Shown: one piece after another, positions 8,370-17,243 of the stretch
Layout: every line of letters begins with the position of its first letter
Position numbering within the stretch: position 1 is the stretch's first letter
Origin: Roseovarius aestuarii
GTDB taxonomy: Bacteria; Pseudomonadota; Alphaproteobacteria; Rhodobacterales; Rhodobacteraceae
NCBI GenBank assembly: GCA_027214255.1
Contig: JAPWHL010000001.1
Location: 1-64,000, forward strand
Length of the DNA stretch: 64,000 nt
Direction: 5' to 3'
The notes under the pieces: model-generated
Database searches by the model: none
What the model was told of the DNA's origin: nothing
The model's input: the letters and a program-made list of their open reading frames with translations, nothing else
Translations under genes and position numbers: made by a program

Positions 8370-8870
8370 CCGTTCAGTCCGCATAGCTGACCTCAACGGG
8401 GCCGAGGATGCTGCGCGAAAGCGCCAACGGCCGCTTCGGGACACCGCACCCCATCATGGGCACCCTGCGTGGATGTCAGGTTAGGGCCGTTCGTGTCGAA
8501 GCATAGCAAACCATTGCCCAACGATCGGAATGGGCCATGATCACGTGGATCACCGCCCATATAGAGGATCATCGCGCTGCACCGCTGCAAGGCGACTTTG
8601 GGCTCAAATTGGCCAATGCCGGGGGGTGTTCGAAAGTCTGATGTGAAAAGCAGAGCCAAAAACCTTCAATTAGAGTTATGGTTTTGAACGATGTTTTTGG
8701 TGAGGCCCGTCAGGGGGCATTTGTCATGTGTCAAAAACGAGGGTTATGGTTCATGAAGGCCATAAAGTCACAGGCAAGTTTGAACATGACTTTCATTCGC
8801 AAAAGCAGGGGGTTGCGCCACTGCATCGCGTCGACTAGCTGACGTTGCCAAGACTAAAGAGGCGGCCAAT
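8370..8870. other. Intergenic region before the cation transporter
   Basis: No gene is convincingly present in these 501 bases. An 88-codon frame on the minus strand (8393-8659) has no recognisable family and no ribosome site, so it is left uncalled. Promoter elements for the transporter must lie at the right end, but none is clear. Confidence 0.5.
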
Positions 8871-9758
8871 ATGACCACTATCAAACTTGCAATTGGCAGT
8901 ATTTTCGTCGGCTTTGCTGTCTTGGGATTGAAAGCCCTTGCCTATTGGGTAACGGGTTCGGTCGCACTTTTATCAGACGCACTTGAAAGCACGGTTAATG
9001 TCGCAACAGCGTTCGCCGCGCTCATCGCGATCTATATCGCGGCCAAACCTGCTGACGCCAATCACCCTTATGGCCACCACAAGGCAGAGTTTTTCAGTGC
9101 TGTCCTCGAAGGTGTAATGATTATTTTCGCTGCACTGCTAATCTTTCGGGAAGCCTACTACAGCTTCATGCAGCCCGTCGTTCTTGATGCCCCGATGGAA
9201 GGGCTTTTTGTGAACATGGCGGCGACAGTCATAAACGGACTGTGGGCTTGGGTGCTGATCACGCGTGGACGAGCGCAGAAATCACCAGCCTTGGTGGCCG
9301 ATGGAAAACACCTGGTCACGGATGTTCTTACCTCGGTCGGGGTTGTCAGCGGTGTTATTCTGGCAGTTGTAACAAAATGGTGGATACTGGATCCGGCACT
9401 CGCCGCACTCGTGGCTCTCAACATTCTATGGTCTGGTTCAAAAATCGTCAAAGAGTCCCTGAGTGGCCTGATGGATGAGGCCGTCTCTGCACAAACATTA
9501 AATTCGATCCGTAAAGTTATTGCGTCACAATTGGATGGCGCAATGCAAGCACACGATCTTCGAACGCGCCACGCTGGCGCGGCAATTTTTATTGATTTCC
9601 ATCTGGTCGTGTCTGGTGAAACGACTGTTTTTCAAGCTCATGAACTCTGTGACCGGATAGAGGCCTCTTTGAAAAACCTGTTAGATGACGCAAAAATTAC
9701 GATCCATGTCGAACCGGAACACAAGTCAAAGTACTTAGGGGCGATAATTCCTGGTTGA
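8871..9758 (+). CDS. Cation diffusion facilitator (CDF) efflux transporter
   Basis: The 295-residue protein has six transmembrane segments and the CDF signature LLSDALESTVNVATAFAAL in the second, with the paired metal-site residues H and D in ADGKHLVTDVLTS of the fifth (about 142-154). HPYGHHKAEFFSA forms the inter-membrane metal loop. The C-terminal cytoplasmic domain (about 205-288) has the expected HDLRTRHAG and IHVEPEHK elements. It would export Zn2+, Co2+, Fe2+ or Mn2+ by proton antiport; the metal is not decidable. GAGG precedes ATG 8871. Confidence 0.9.
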   Translation: MTTIKLAIGSIFVGFAVLGLKALAYWVTGSVALLSDALESTVNVATAFAALIAIYIAAKPADANHPYGHHKAEFFSAVLEGVMIIFAALLIFREAYYSFMQPVVLDAPMEGLFVNMAATVINGLWAWVLITRGRAQKSPALVADGKHLVTDVLTSVGVVSGVILAVVTKWWILDPALAALVALNILWSGSKIVKESLSGLMDEAVSAQTLNSIRKVIASQLDGAMQAHDLRTRHAGAAIFIDFHLVVSGETTVFQAHELCDRIEASLKNLLDDAKITIHVEPEHKSKYLGAIIPG

Positions 9759-10004
9759 AAATGCGATCTCGTTGCGGTGATGCAGGCTTCGGTGTGTGCC
9801 CAGAACGGATGTTCCGACGCCCAAGTACCACCGTTTTCTCGCGGTTAGCCAAACCGGACATTGGTACCCTTGCAGCGGCGGTCGGCAACGTGGGACAAAG
9901 CCGACACCCGTTCCGTTTTGTCCAATGTCTGCTCTGCAAGTATACAGCAGATAGACACTACTTAATTACTAACCTTAAGCCGCTCTAGTAGTTTGAGGTA
10001 AGCA
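9759..10004. other. Intergenic region with decayed repeat
   Basis: No gene is supported in these 246 bases between convergent genes. A relative of the dispersed repeat (gtgggacaaagccgacac, 9890-9907) lies inside. Confidence 0.45.
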
Positions 10005-10889
10005 CTACCCTAATGCCAGCTCCAAGCAGTCCAAAAATGCTTTTGTGCGGCGTGTCGGGCGTCTGCCTGGCGGAAAAACGGCATAGAGATTGAATCCGAA
10101 CCAATCGTGATCTTGTAAAACCTCGACCAGTTCACCGGTTTGTAAATATGATTCCGCGACAAACTCTGGTTCAACCATGAAACCCAGTCCGGCGACTGCC
10201 ATTTGCGCCAAAAAATCTCCATTACTGGCCCTGACGCGTTGCGGCGGACTGATTGAGCCTTTGGTGCCATCCGGTCTTTCAAATGTAAGCGCTTGGCGGC
10301 TTCTCTGGTTTTCGTAGCGCAGAAAGGGAAGATGCCGAAGGTCTTCAGGCACGTTGGGCTTCCGGTGTGCGTCCCAAAAGGTGGGAGACGCGACGACGCA
10401 GTGGCGCACGAATGAGATTTTGCGCGCGACCAGGGATGAATCCGGCAAGTCACCTATGCGGATCGCAACATCAAATCCATCTTGCACAAGATCAACATTG
10501 CGGTCCGAAAAATCGGCGCGCAATGTAACCTCGGGGTTATCAATTAGAAATTGTGTGAACACTGGCTGCAATTTTGACAACCCGTAGGATAAAGGCGCCG
10601 CGACATGAAGCGGGCCGGATAGTTCTTGCACCTCAGCGCGCACATTTCGCTCTGCTTCATCGAGGGCCTCTAACGCTATCTCTACATTGGCAAGAAATGA
10701 TCTCCCTTCTTCGGTCAGACTGAATTGTCTGGTTGTGCGCAGTATCAATTGCGCGCCAAGCCGAGCCTCCAAATCTGAGAGCCTCCGACTGACTGCCGAT
10801 TTTGCAACGCCAAGCTGCTCTGCCGCACGGCTGATTGAGCCGGTGCGCGCGATCACCACGAATGTTGCTGCTTCATCTAAACGGGACAT
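10005..10889 (-). CDS. LysR-family regulator of the pirin cluster
   Basis: This 294-residue LysR protein starts MSRLDEAATFVVIARTGSISRAAEQLG, with the helix-turn-helix at about 17-38 and an effector domain from about 90. It resembles the CrgA/AaeR-like group. ATG 10889 is chosen because AGGAG lies 6 bases upstream; the longer frame would add 58 low-quality residues. It is divergent from three pirin genes, with a palindrome cgcaaa-N5-tttgcg between them, suggesting it regulates that cluster. Confidence 0.9.
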   Translation of the reverse strand: MSRLDEAATFVVIARTGSISRAAEQLGVAKSAVSRRLSDLEARLGAQLILRTTRQFSLTEEGRSFLANVEIALEALDEAERNVRAEVQELSGPLHVAAPLSYGLSKLQPVFTQFLIDNPEVTLRADFSDRNVDLVQDGFDVAIRIGDLPDSSLVARKISFVRHCVVASPTFWDAHRKPNVPEDLRHLPFLRYENQRSRQALTFERPDGTKGSISPPQRVRASNGDFLAQMAVAGLGFMVEPEFVAESYLQTGELVEVLQDHDWFGFNLYAVFPPGRRPTRRTKAFLDCLELALG

Positions 10890-10901
10890 TGTTCTCCTGA
10901 G

Positions 10902-10918
10902 CGCAAATATGTTTTGCG
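10902..10918. promoter_or_regulatory. Candidate LysR operator at the pirin cluster
   Basis: The arms cgcaaa and tttgcg flank five bases, 13 bases upstream of the LysR start and about 95 upstream of the first divergent open frame. Position and symmetry fit autoregulation by LysR; unproven. Confidence 0.4.
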
Positions 10919-11012
10919 GATTAACTATCTGGTTCAAGAAAATGCAACAGCTATATCGATCGCAACACGCCAACAGATGAACATGGCAGATTGAGTGAGG
11001 GAGAAAACGCAC

Positions 11013-11117
11013 ATGACACACCCCATTTTGGACATTCAGGCAAGCACACGTCGCGGATTCCATGACGCAGCAGCGAAATACAATATCGATGAAGTCAGCT
11101 TCAAAGGAGTAGCATAA
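11013..11117 (+). CDS. 34-residue small protein coupled to the first pirin
   Basis: ATG 11013 is preceded by GAGGGAG and opens a frame of 34 residues (MTHPILDIQASTRRGF... ending SFKGVA). Its stop overlaps the next start as TAATG, so translation of the pirin gene may be coupled to it. The sequence is not recognised; it could be a true leader/small protein or the remnant of a larger gene. Confidence 0.5.
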   Translation: MTHPILDIQASTRRGFHDAAAKYNIDEVSFKGVA

Positions 11118-11851
11118 TGACTATTCAGTCTGACATCCGAGAGACTCTGCGCTTTACGAAGCGCCCAGCCAACGAACGTGGGAAAGCCGATTTTGGCTGG
11201 CTCAGATCAGCCCATAGCTTTAGTTTTGGTCAATACTACGATCCCAGGCATCTCGGCTTTGGCAACCTGATCGTCATCAACGATGATCTTGTCGACGGCG
11301 GCAAAGGTTTTGGGGCGCATCCACACAAGAACGCCGAGATTTTCTCATATGTTTTGGGTGGTGCGCTTGAGCACAAAGATAGCATGGGCAACGGATCGGT
11401 CGTGTCCGAAGGGGGCGTGCAATACATGAGCGCCGGTTCCGGTGTGACCCACTCCGAGTTTAACCCATCTCAGACTGAGGAAATGCGTTTCTTGCAAGTT
11501 TGGCTGGTGCCTGAGGTTGAGAATACACCGCCCGCGTATGACACAATCGACCTGACGCCTGCGGATAAGGATGGCAAGTTGAAGCTGTTCCTATCAAACG
11601 ACGGGCGGGAAGGCTCTATGACAACGCAGGCAGACGCCCTCGTATATGCGGCCACTTTAAAGGAAGCTCAGACCATCACGCACGATTTGCCTGCTGGCCG
11701 CAAAGGGTGGGTTCAGGTTGCCGATGGCTCTGTTCGTGTAAACAACCACGTGCTGAACAAAGGTGACGGTTTGGCAATTGAAGGATCGGGCACTTTAACT
11801 TTTGATCGGGGGCAGGGCGTTGAATTCTTGTTCTTTGATCTCTCCCAATAA
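11117..11851 (+). CDS. Pirin-family bicupin (YhaK-like), copy 1
   Basis: This 244-residue pirin-type protein has the N-terminal cupin with GWLRSAHSFSFGQYYDP, the metal-ligand set FGAHPHKNAEIFSYVL and GVTHSEFNPS, and a shorter C-terminal cupin (about 150-242). Pirins bind iron or similar metals; some act as quercetin 2,3-dioxygenases or redox-responsive factors. It follows a 34-residue frame with TAATG overlap. A short hairpin (11860-11873) and a longer one (11904-11941) separate it from copy 2. Confidence 0.9.
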   Translation: MTIQSDIRETLRFTKRPANERGKADFGWLRSAHSFSFGQYYDPRHLGFGNLIVINDDLVDGGKGFGAHPHKNAEIFSYVLGGALEHKDSMGNGSVVSEGGVQYMSAGSGVTHSEFNPSQTEEMRFLQVWLVPEVENTPPAYDTIDLTPADKDGKLKLFLSNDGREGSMTTQADALVYAATLKEAQTITHDLPAGRKGWVQVADGSVRVNNHVLNKGDGLAIEGSGTLTFDRGQGVEFLFFDLSQ

Positions 11852-11903
11852 AAACTTCAAACCGCTGGCGGTTCATCTTTACGAGTTGCTTAGTATCTTT
11901 TGA

Positions 11904-11941
11904 GCTTTGATGGCCGTTAACCTGGTCAAGGCCATCAAAGC
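11904..11941 (+). terminator. Hairpin between pirin copies 1 and 2
   Basis: A perfect 12-base stem gctttgatggcc/ggccatcaaagc encloses a 14-base loop. It lies between two same-strand pirin genes, 29 bases before the second start, so it may attenuate rather than fully stop transcription. Confidence 0.5.
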
Positions 11942-11969
11942 GCAGACACCACAACAAGGGAGGTTGAGA

Positions 11970-12674
11970 ATGATCACCATCCACCAAAAGGCCGCCCGAG
12001 GACACAGCAAAGCGGGTTGGTTTGATAGCTACCACACATTCTCATTCGGCAGTTTCCAAGACCCTAAGCGTATGGGCTTTGGGAATCTGCGGGTTTTGAA
12101 TGAAGATACCATCATCCCCGGTTCAGGGTTTGCACCGCATCGCCATGAAGGCATGGATATCCTGACCTACGTGACCAAAGGCCAGCTGCGCCACGAGGAC
12201 GATCAGGGCAACGTATCGCTCATTTCAGCAGGCGAAGCGCAGTTGATGTCGGCGGGTGATGGCGTCATCCACTCCGAACGCAATGTTTCGGATACTGACA
12301 ACGCGCAGTTTTTCCAAATCTGGCTCATTCCAAATGAGGCTAAGGGGGCGTCACGCTACGCGCAAGTGGCCGTGCCGCAAACAGGAAATGTGATGTTGGC
12401 TGGCCCGATGTCGTCTGAGCCTCTGCTGAAGCTTGGGTCTCAAACGACGATCCAGTTGGTTCGTGGAGTAGAAGGTTCTGTCACACGGCTTGCAGACCCG
12501 AATACTCATCGCTTTGTCCAATTGATTGACGGTCTCGCTTTTGCCGAGAGTGAACGCCTGAGTGCTGGTGATGGATTGCAAATCCCAAGGGGTGAGGAAA
12601 CATCGCTTGATTGGGTAACTGAGGGCGCTCTGTTGCTTTTCACAATGCCAAATGAGCGGAGAAACATGTCATAA
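11970..12674 (+). CDS. Pirin-family bicupin (YhaK-like), copy 2
   Basis: The 234-residue product begins MITIHQKAARGHSKAGWFDSY and carries the pirin cupin motifs FAPHRHEGMDILTYV and GVIHSERNVSD, followed by a C-terminal cupin to about 225. AAGGGAGG lies 6 bases upstream of ATG 11970, which therefore is preferred over upstream TTG/ATG codons that lie in a hairpin. It shares the fold and motif order of copy 1 but is clearly diverged, so this is an old duplication. Confidence 0.9.
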   Translation: MITIHQKAARGHSKAGWFDSYHTFSFGSFQDPKRMGFGNLRVLNEDTIIPGSGFAPHRHEGMDILTYVTKGQLRHEDDQGNVSLISAGEAQLMSAGDGVIHSERNVSDTDNAQFFQIWLIPNEAKGASRYAQVAVPQTGNVMLAGPMSSEPLLKLGSQTTIQLVRGVEGSVTRLADPNTHRFVQLIDGLAFAESERLSAGDGLQIPRGEETSLDWVTEGALLLFTMPNERRNMS

Positions 12675-12770
12675 TTCGAGACATGTAATTGTTGCCGCAG
12701 AAGTTGGCCTTGGGATGCAGATACGTCTGCTAAACAACCGTCTTTAGATAACCTAAATAGGAAAAATCAT

Positions 12771-13730
12771 ATGAGCTGGAATCCAACACAGAACCCCGAA
12801 TGCCCCATGTCTGGTACCAGTAGCATCGAAACTCTGATCATTCCCCGTGCCCGTGACATCGGTGGCTTTGATGTCCGACGTGCCTTGCCGTCGCCTGATA
12901 GGCAAATGGTCGGCCCCTTCATCTTCTTTGACCAGATGGGGCCAGCGGAGTTCATCGACGACGGTGGCATCGATGTGCGCCCCCATCCTCATATTGGCCT
13001 CGGAACCGTCACATATCTCTATGACGGCGAGTTTGAGCATCGTGACAGTATAGGTACGCACCAGATGATCTACCCCGGTGAGGTCAACTGGATGACAGCC
13101 GGAAAAGGCGTTACCCATTCTGAGCGCACCAGTGATGAAACACGTGCTGGACGCAATAAACTTTTTGGCATCCAAACGTGGATTGCGCTTCCTGCCGACC
13201 GCGAAGAAATGGAGCCAGACTTCGAGCACCACAAAGAGGCGGATCTTCCTGTCATCACGGATACCGGCACAACAGCGCGCCTCATTCTTGGCAATGCGTT
13301 TGGCGAGATCAGCCCGGTCACGATGCAGTCCGAGGCATTCTATCTGGACGTTATGCTTGAGGCAGGAAAATCGTTTCCCATGCCTGACAACCACGAAGAT
13401 CGTGGCGTGTATGTTACTGAGGGTAGTGTCGAAGTTGCAGGGGACGTCTTTGAAGCAGGCCGCATGATGGTTTTTCGCCCAGGCGACCGTATTTCGCTCA
13501 AGGCTGGTTCACGGGGCGCTCGCCTGATGGCGCTTGGTGGCGCGACGATGAACGAAAAACGCTACATCTGGTGGAACTTCGTATCATCATCAAAGGATCG
13601 GATTGAACAAGCGAAAGAAGATTGGAAAGCAGGCGACTGGGAAAATGGACCTTTCCGTTTGCCTCCCGGAGATGATGAGGAATTCATTCCGATTACCCCT
13701 GAACTCGCTCAGACGCGGCCCAAGGACTGA
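12771..13730 (+). CDS. Pirin-family protein, copy 3
   Basis: At 319 residues this is the larger pirin form. The N-terminal cupin has the ligand set VRPHPHIGLGTVTYL and GVTHSERTSDE (about 66-122), and the C-terminal Pirin_C domain (about 180-290) includes ENGPFRLPPGDDEEF at its end, typical of proteobacterial pirins. It is the third consecutive pirin gene on this strand, about 96 bases after copy 2. Roles in oxidative or aromatic-compound stress are suggested by family and by the divergent LysR, not shown. Confidence 0.92.
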   Translation: MSWNPTQNPECPMSGTSSIETLIIPRARDIGGFDVRRALPSPDRQMVGPFIFFDQMGPAEFIDDGGIDVRPHPHIGLGTVTYLYDGEFEHRDSIGTHQMIYPGEVNWMTAGKGVTHSERTSDETRAGRNKLFGIQTWIALPADREEMEPDFEHHKEADLPVITDTGTTARLILGNAFGEISPVTMQSEAFYLDVMLEAGKSFPMPDNHEDRGVYVTEGSVEVAGDVFEAGRMMVFRPGDRISLKAGSRGARLMALGGATMNEKRYIWWNFVSSSKDRIEQAKEDWKAGDWENGPFRLPPGDDEEFIPITPELAQTRPKD

Positions 13731-14023
13731 TTTGAGGCAAGACAAGTTTCTGGTAGAATGGTGTTGAGAAAATGCCAAAACAGCCATTGATGGCAAGCGC
13801 AGCACTCAACACAGTGGGCTCAATGCTGCCTTGCGACGGGCCAGCACTTGGTCTTGCAACACAAGGGCCACTCTGGAGTTGTCCCGATGACTGCTGTCAG
13901 CCCGAAGCGGACATGGCGACCGCCACCGGACGGCCGATGACGTCTATGCAGGTGGGCGGTGAGCTGTCGCTAGCTGCGGATGCAAAGGCAGTCGCAGGCC
14001 ATAAGAAGGCGGTCATCTGTGCG
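13731..14023. other. Intergenic region containing repeat copy 2
   Basis: These 293 bases lie between convergent genes. They contain the inverted copy of the dispersed repeat at 13886-13915 (see 252-282). A 122-codon frame on the plus strand runs through the repeat and has no family resemblance, so no gene is called. Confidence 0.5.
13886..13915 (-). repeat. Dispersed intergenic repeat, copy 2
   Basis: Reverse complement of the 252-282 element with 28 of 30 matching positions. Located between convergent genes, as expected for a repeat that accumulates in neutral gaps. Confidence 0.6.
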
Positions 14024-14977
14024 TTATTTAAGGCGCGGCAAGATCGTCATGCCTTTCTCTTCCATGATTTCAATGACACGAAGTTGATAGCTTTCGATCT
14101 CGCGCAGCAGCCAGTTGCGGAATTCCTTTTCGACCCGTGACGGCGGCTGGCGCATCGCGCGACATATTGCATAACGTTCGGCGCTCTGCAGTCCGATTTT
14201 GAACGGCGCAATGAGGCGCCCTGACCGGATCGCGTCAAGCGCCATGAAGCTGTCGCCGATGGTCATGCCAGACCCGGATAGTGCCGCCGACAGGCACATG
14301 GAGGTGTCGTCGAACTTCGAGACTTTGATTTCTTGGTCGGGGTGGGTGACGCCACTATGGTGAAACCAATCCTCGCGTGGGTCGTAATTGCGGTCGATCA
14401 GGAAACGTACATGATGGTCCAATTTGCCGCCAACCACATTCGCCGCAGCATAATCAGGCGTGCACAGCAGGAGGTCGATCCAGTCGCACAGCGTCGTTTC
14501 GTCGAGCTGGTCCGATGCGAAGCTGCCCTCTGGACCATAAAAGATGCGGAAGCTGAAGTTCTCCTCCAATCTCAGGTTACCGTTGCGCTCGGTAATGATC
14601 TCGAGTGTCGCGCCAGGGTTCTCGATCAGGAACTCTCCGATGCGCTTGGCCAGCCAGGATGACGCAAAGTCGCGGTCCACAAGGATACGCAGGCTTTTGT
14701 TGTTGCCCCCGAAATCGGCTGCAAATTGATACGAGGTGCCTATCAAATCGAACCCTTGCTGCAAACCAGCGGCAAGGTTGCGCCCGGTTTCCGTCAACAG
14801 CTCATTCGAACGACCGCGGATGACAAGTTGGCAGCCCAATGAGGCCTCCAGCAGTCGGATCTGCTTGCTCACCGCTGGGCGGGTAACGTTTAGTTCGGCT
14901 GCTGCACGCGAAAAGCTGCCGTGGCGGGCAACAAGGTCAAAGGCACGCAGGGCCGTCAAGGGTAGGGTCACTCGCAT
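14024..14977 (-). CDS. LysR-family regulator (GcvA-like) of the GMC/ABC operon
   Basis: The 317-residue protein starts MRVTLPLTALRAFDLVARHGSFSRAAAELNVTRPAVSKQI, a GcvA-type LysR helix-turn-helix at about 20-42, and has the LysR substrate domain from about 96 to 300. It is divergent from the cupin-GMC-ABC-HDAC gene row, with a textbook T-N11-A palindrome in the gap, and so most likely senses the substrate or an intermediate of that pathway. The effector cannot be named. Confidence 0.92.
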   Translation of the reverse strand: MRVTLPLTALRAFDLVARHGSFSRAAAELNVTRPAVSKQIRLLEASLGCQLVIRGRSNELLTETGRNLAAGLQQGFDLIGTSYQFAADFGGNNKSLRILVDRDFASSWLAKRIGEFLIENPGATLEIITERNGNLRLEENFSFRIFYGPEGSFASDQLDETTLCDWIDLLLCTPDYAAANVVGGKLDHHVRFLIDRNYDPREDWFHHSGVTHPDQEIKVSKFDDTSMCLSAALSGSGMTIGDSFMALDAIRSGRLIAPFKIGLQSAERYAICRAMRQPPSRVEKEFRNWLLREIESYQLRVIEIMEEKGMTILPRLK

Positions 14978-14982
14978 CTCAC

Positions 14983-14997
14983 GTAACTTGAGGTTAC
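14983..14997. promoter_or_regulatory. LysR box (T-N11-A) of the catabolic operon
   Basis: The sequence gtaacttgaggttac is a perfect palindrome with five-base arms and matches the T-N11-A rule for LysR binding. It lies 6 bases from the regulator start and about 95 from the cupin start. Confidence 0.6.
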
Positions 14998-15092
14998 CAA
15001 TACCTACTATTGTTCACTTTGGCAGCCAAGCTCTTTTACCTACCGTGGCCCGTATGAAAAGTTGCGCCGAAACAAAAACGGAGATGCCTGCA

Positions 15093-15452
15093 ATGACCAC
15101 CCCTATCAAATTCTCGTCCAACGGACCGCTCGGCTGGGCGGCGGCGGCTAACATCCCGTTGGAGACTGAGAAACTCATCGAAGGGGACGCGATGGGGCAT
15201 GACCACATTTATTTCAATCGCGACGTTCCGGGAGTGCGTGCCGGGATCTGGCGGGCCGAACCCTACACCGATTTCTACGAAGACTACCCCTGCGACGAAT
15301 TCATGTATGTTCTCGACGGCTCTGTCACGCTGGAGAATGACGAGTTTTCCGAGACTTATCGCAAGGGCGATGCCTTTCTGGTGCCCAAAGGATTTCGGGG
15401 CTACTGGAAGCAGACCGAGCCGATGCTGAAATACTACGTGATGATCGATTGA
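15093..15452 (+). CDS. Single-domain cupin (DUF861/Cupin_3 type)
   Basis: This 119-residue protein has the Cupin_3 profile seen in ureidoglycine aminohydrolase-like and EutQ-like proteins: GIWRAEPYTDFYEDYPCDEFMYVLDG for motif 1 and KGDAFLVPKGFRGYWKQTE for motif 2. The start at 15093 has GGAG 9 bases upstream; a nearer ATG at 15084 touches the ribosome site. It is first in the operon under the divergent LysR and ends 16 bases before the GMC gene. Such cupins often accompany betaine or amino-alcohol oxidation genes, but its reaction is unknown. Confidence 0.85.
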   Translation: MTTPIKFSSNGPLGWAAAANIPLETEKLIEGDAMGHDHIYFNRDVPGVRAGIWRAEPYTDFYEDYPCDEFMYVLDGSVTLENDEFSETYRKGDAFLVPKGFRGYWKQTEPMLKYYVMID

Positions 15453-15468
15453 ACGGCGGACAATAGGC

Positions 15469-17223
15469 ATGGTGACCTCTCACGATACGGACGAAGACCT
15501 CGGCACCTATGATTATGTGGTGATCGGAGCGGGATCAGCAGGCTGTGTGATGGCCGCGCGATTGGGAGAGGACGCCGCCGCACGGATACTGGTGCTGGAG
15601 GCCGGCGGTTCGGACCGGTCGATATTTGTGCAGATGCCGACGGCATTCTCGATCCCGATGAACACCCGCCGCTTCAATTGGGGCATGTCCACAGAACCCG
15701 AACCGGGTTTGGGCGGACGGGTAATGAACCTGCCGCGCGGCAAGGGCTTGGGCGGTTCTTCGTCGATCAATGGCATGTGCTGGGTTCGTGGCAATCCGAT
15801 GGACTACGAACTTTGGGAGGCCTTGGGGGCCGAAGGCTGGCATTGGGCTAATGTGCTGCCCTATTTCCAGCGTTTGGAGAACGTGACCGGCGGTGGCACT
15901 TCGCGCGGCACGGATGGGCCGATCTCGGTGAGCCGCGGCCGCCAATCCAACCCCCTTTACCAAGCCTTCGTCGACGCCGGGCAGCAGGCGGGTTATGCGG
16001 TCAGCGACAACATGAATGACATCCAACACGAAGGCTTTGGCCCGATGGAAATGTCCGTCGGGGGCGGCAAACGTTCCAGCGCCGCGGTCGGTTATCTCCG
16101 GCCTGCGATGCGGCGCAAAAATGTCAGGGTGATCAAGAATGCGCAGGTTGATCGGCTGATACTCGACGGTCGGCGGGTCACTGGCGTTCTGTTTACGTGC
16201 AACGAGCGGACGATGCGCGCACAGGCTGGACGGGACGTGATCCTGAGTGCCGGTTCGATTATGTCTCCGACCATTCTCAAACGGTCGGGGATCGGACCTG
16301 CCGAAGAGTTGAAAGACAACGGAATATCGGTGATTGCCGACCGTGATCAAGTCGGCGGCAACTTGATGGATCATTTAGAGATTTATCTTCAGATGGAGTG
16401 CCGTCAGCCAGTGACGCTCTTTTCGCACATGACCCCGCTTCGCAAAGCCTTGCTTGGTGCGCGATGGATGCTGATGCGCGATGGGCTTGGCGCGACGAAC
16501 CACTTTGAAAGTGGCGGTCATATCCGTAGCAGAGCCGGCATCGTCTATCCCGACATTCAATATCATTTCCTGCCTCTTGCCGTTTCCTATGATGGCAAAT
16601 CGATGGTCAGCGGCCATGGGTTTCAGGTCCATGTCGGCACCAAACGCTCCAAGAGCCGTGGTTGGGTGAAGCTGCGCAGCGCCGATGCTCGCGATCTTCC
16701 TCGCGTGCGTTTCAACTACATGACCCACCCCGACGACTGGCAGGAAATGCGGGCCTGTCTTCGCCTCACGCGCGAGATCTTCGCGCAAGATGCGTTCGCG
16801 TCCTATCGCGGACAGGAACTCGCCCCCGGTGCCGAGTGCCAAGACGACGCCTGTATTGACCAATTTCTGAGGGACAAGGTTGAAAGCGCTTATCACCCGT
16901 GTGGCACCTGCCGGATGGGCACGGATGACGCCGCCGTGGTCGACCCTTTGACAATGAAGCTCAAGGGGTTTGAGGGGCTGCGCGTTGTCGACAGCTCGGT
17001 GTTGCCGCAGGCAACCGCCGGTGACTTGAACGCGCCGACGCTGGTCATGGCTGAGCGGGCTGCCGATCTGGTCCGTGGGTTAAGTCTTCCTTCTGCCGAA
17101 GACGCGCCGCTCCTTGCGGACCCAAACTGGGCAACATGCCAACGATCCTCCCAAATCACCCGCGATTACGCACAGGACCGCGACACGCTGCGCGCAGCCT
17201 TGCTGGAAAACACAAAAACATAA
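15469..17223 (+). CDS. GMC-family oxidoreductase (choline dehydrogenase-like)
   Basis: The 584-residue flavoprotein has the GMC N-terminal FAD motif YVVIGAGSAGCVMAARL with the distal E in VLEAGG, the first GMC signature RGKGLGGSSSINGMCWVRG, the second signature GSIMSPTILKRSGIG, and the active-site histidine in YHPCGTCRMG (about H476) with N in GDLNAPTLVMAE (about N520). It should oxidise an alcohol to aldehyde in the cytoplasm. Similarity is to BetA-like enzymes, but the N-terminal extension of about 14 residues, the C-terminal tail after residue 535, and the lack of BetB and BetI neighbours argue against ordinary choline oxidation. Confidence 0.9.
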   Translation: MVTSHDTDEDLGTYDYVVIGAGSAGCVMAARLGEDAAARILVLEAGGSDRSIFVQMPTAFSIPMNTRRFNWGMSTEPEPGLGGRVMNLPRGKGLGGSSSINGMCWVRGNPMDYELWEALGAEGWHWANVLPYFQRLENVTGGGTSRGTDGPISVSRGRQSNPLYQAFVDAGQQAGYAVSDNMNDIQHEGFGPMEMSVGGGKRSSAAVGYLRPAMRRKNVRVIKNAQVDRLILDGRRVTGVLFTCNERTMRAQAGRDVILSAGSIMSPTILKRSGIGPAEELKDNGISVIADRDQVGGNLMDHLEIYLQMECRQPVTLFSHMTPLRKALLGARWMLMRDGLGATNHFESGGHIRSRAGIVYPDIQYHFLPLAVSYDGKSMVSGHGFQVHVGTKRSKSRGWVKLRSADARDLPRVRFNYMTHPDDWQEMRACLRLTREIFAQDAFASYRGQELAPGAECQDDACIDQFLRDKVESAYHPCGTCRMGTDDAAVVDPLTMKLKGFEGLRVVDSSVLPQATAGDLNAPTLVMAERAADLVRGLSLPSAEDAPLLADPNWATCQRSSQITRDYAQDRDTLRAALLENTKT

Positions 17224-17243
17224 TCAACCGACAGGAGAGTGCA

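Noticed and set aside
8393..8659. 88-codon minus-strand frame between the VOC and CDF genes
   Set aside because: No ribosome site, no family resemblance, poor protein-like composition; the region seems non-coding.
13764..14140. 122-codon plus-strand frame after the third pirin
   Set aside because: It crosses the dispersed repeat and the LysR 3' end on the other strand, and has no family resemblance.
14736..15092. Long upstream extension of the cupin frame
   Set aside because: It runs through the LysR gene on the other strand and the divergent promoter with its LysR box; ATG 15093 has a proper ribosome site.
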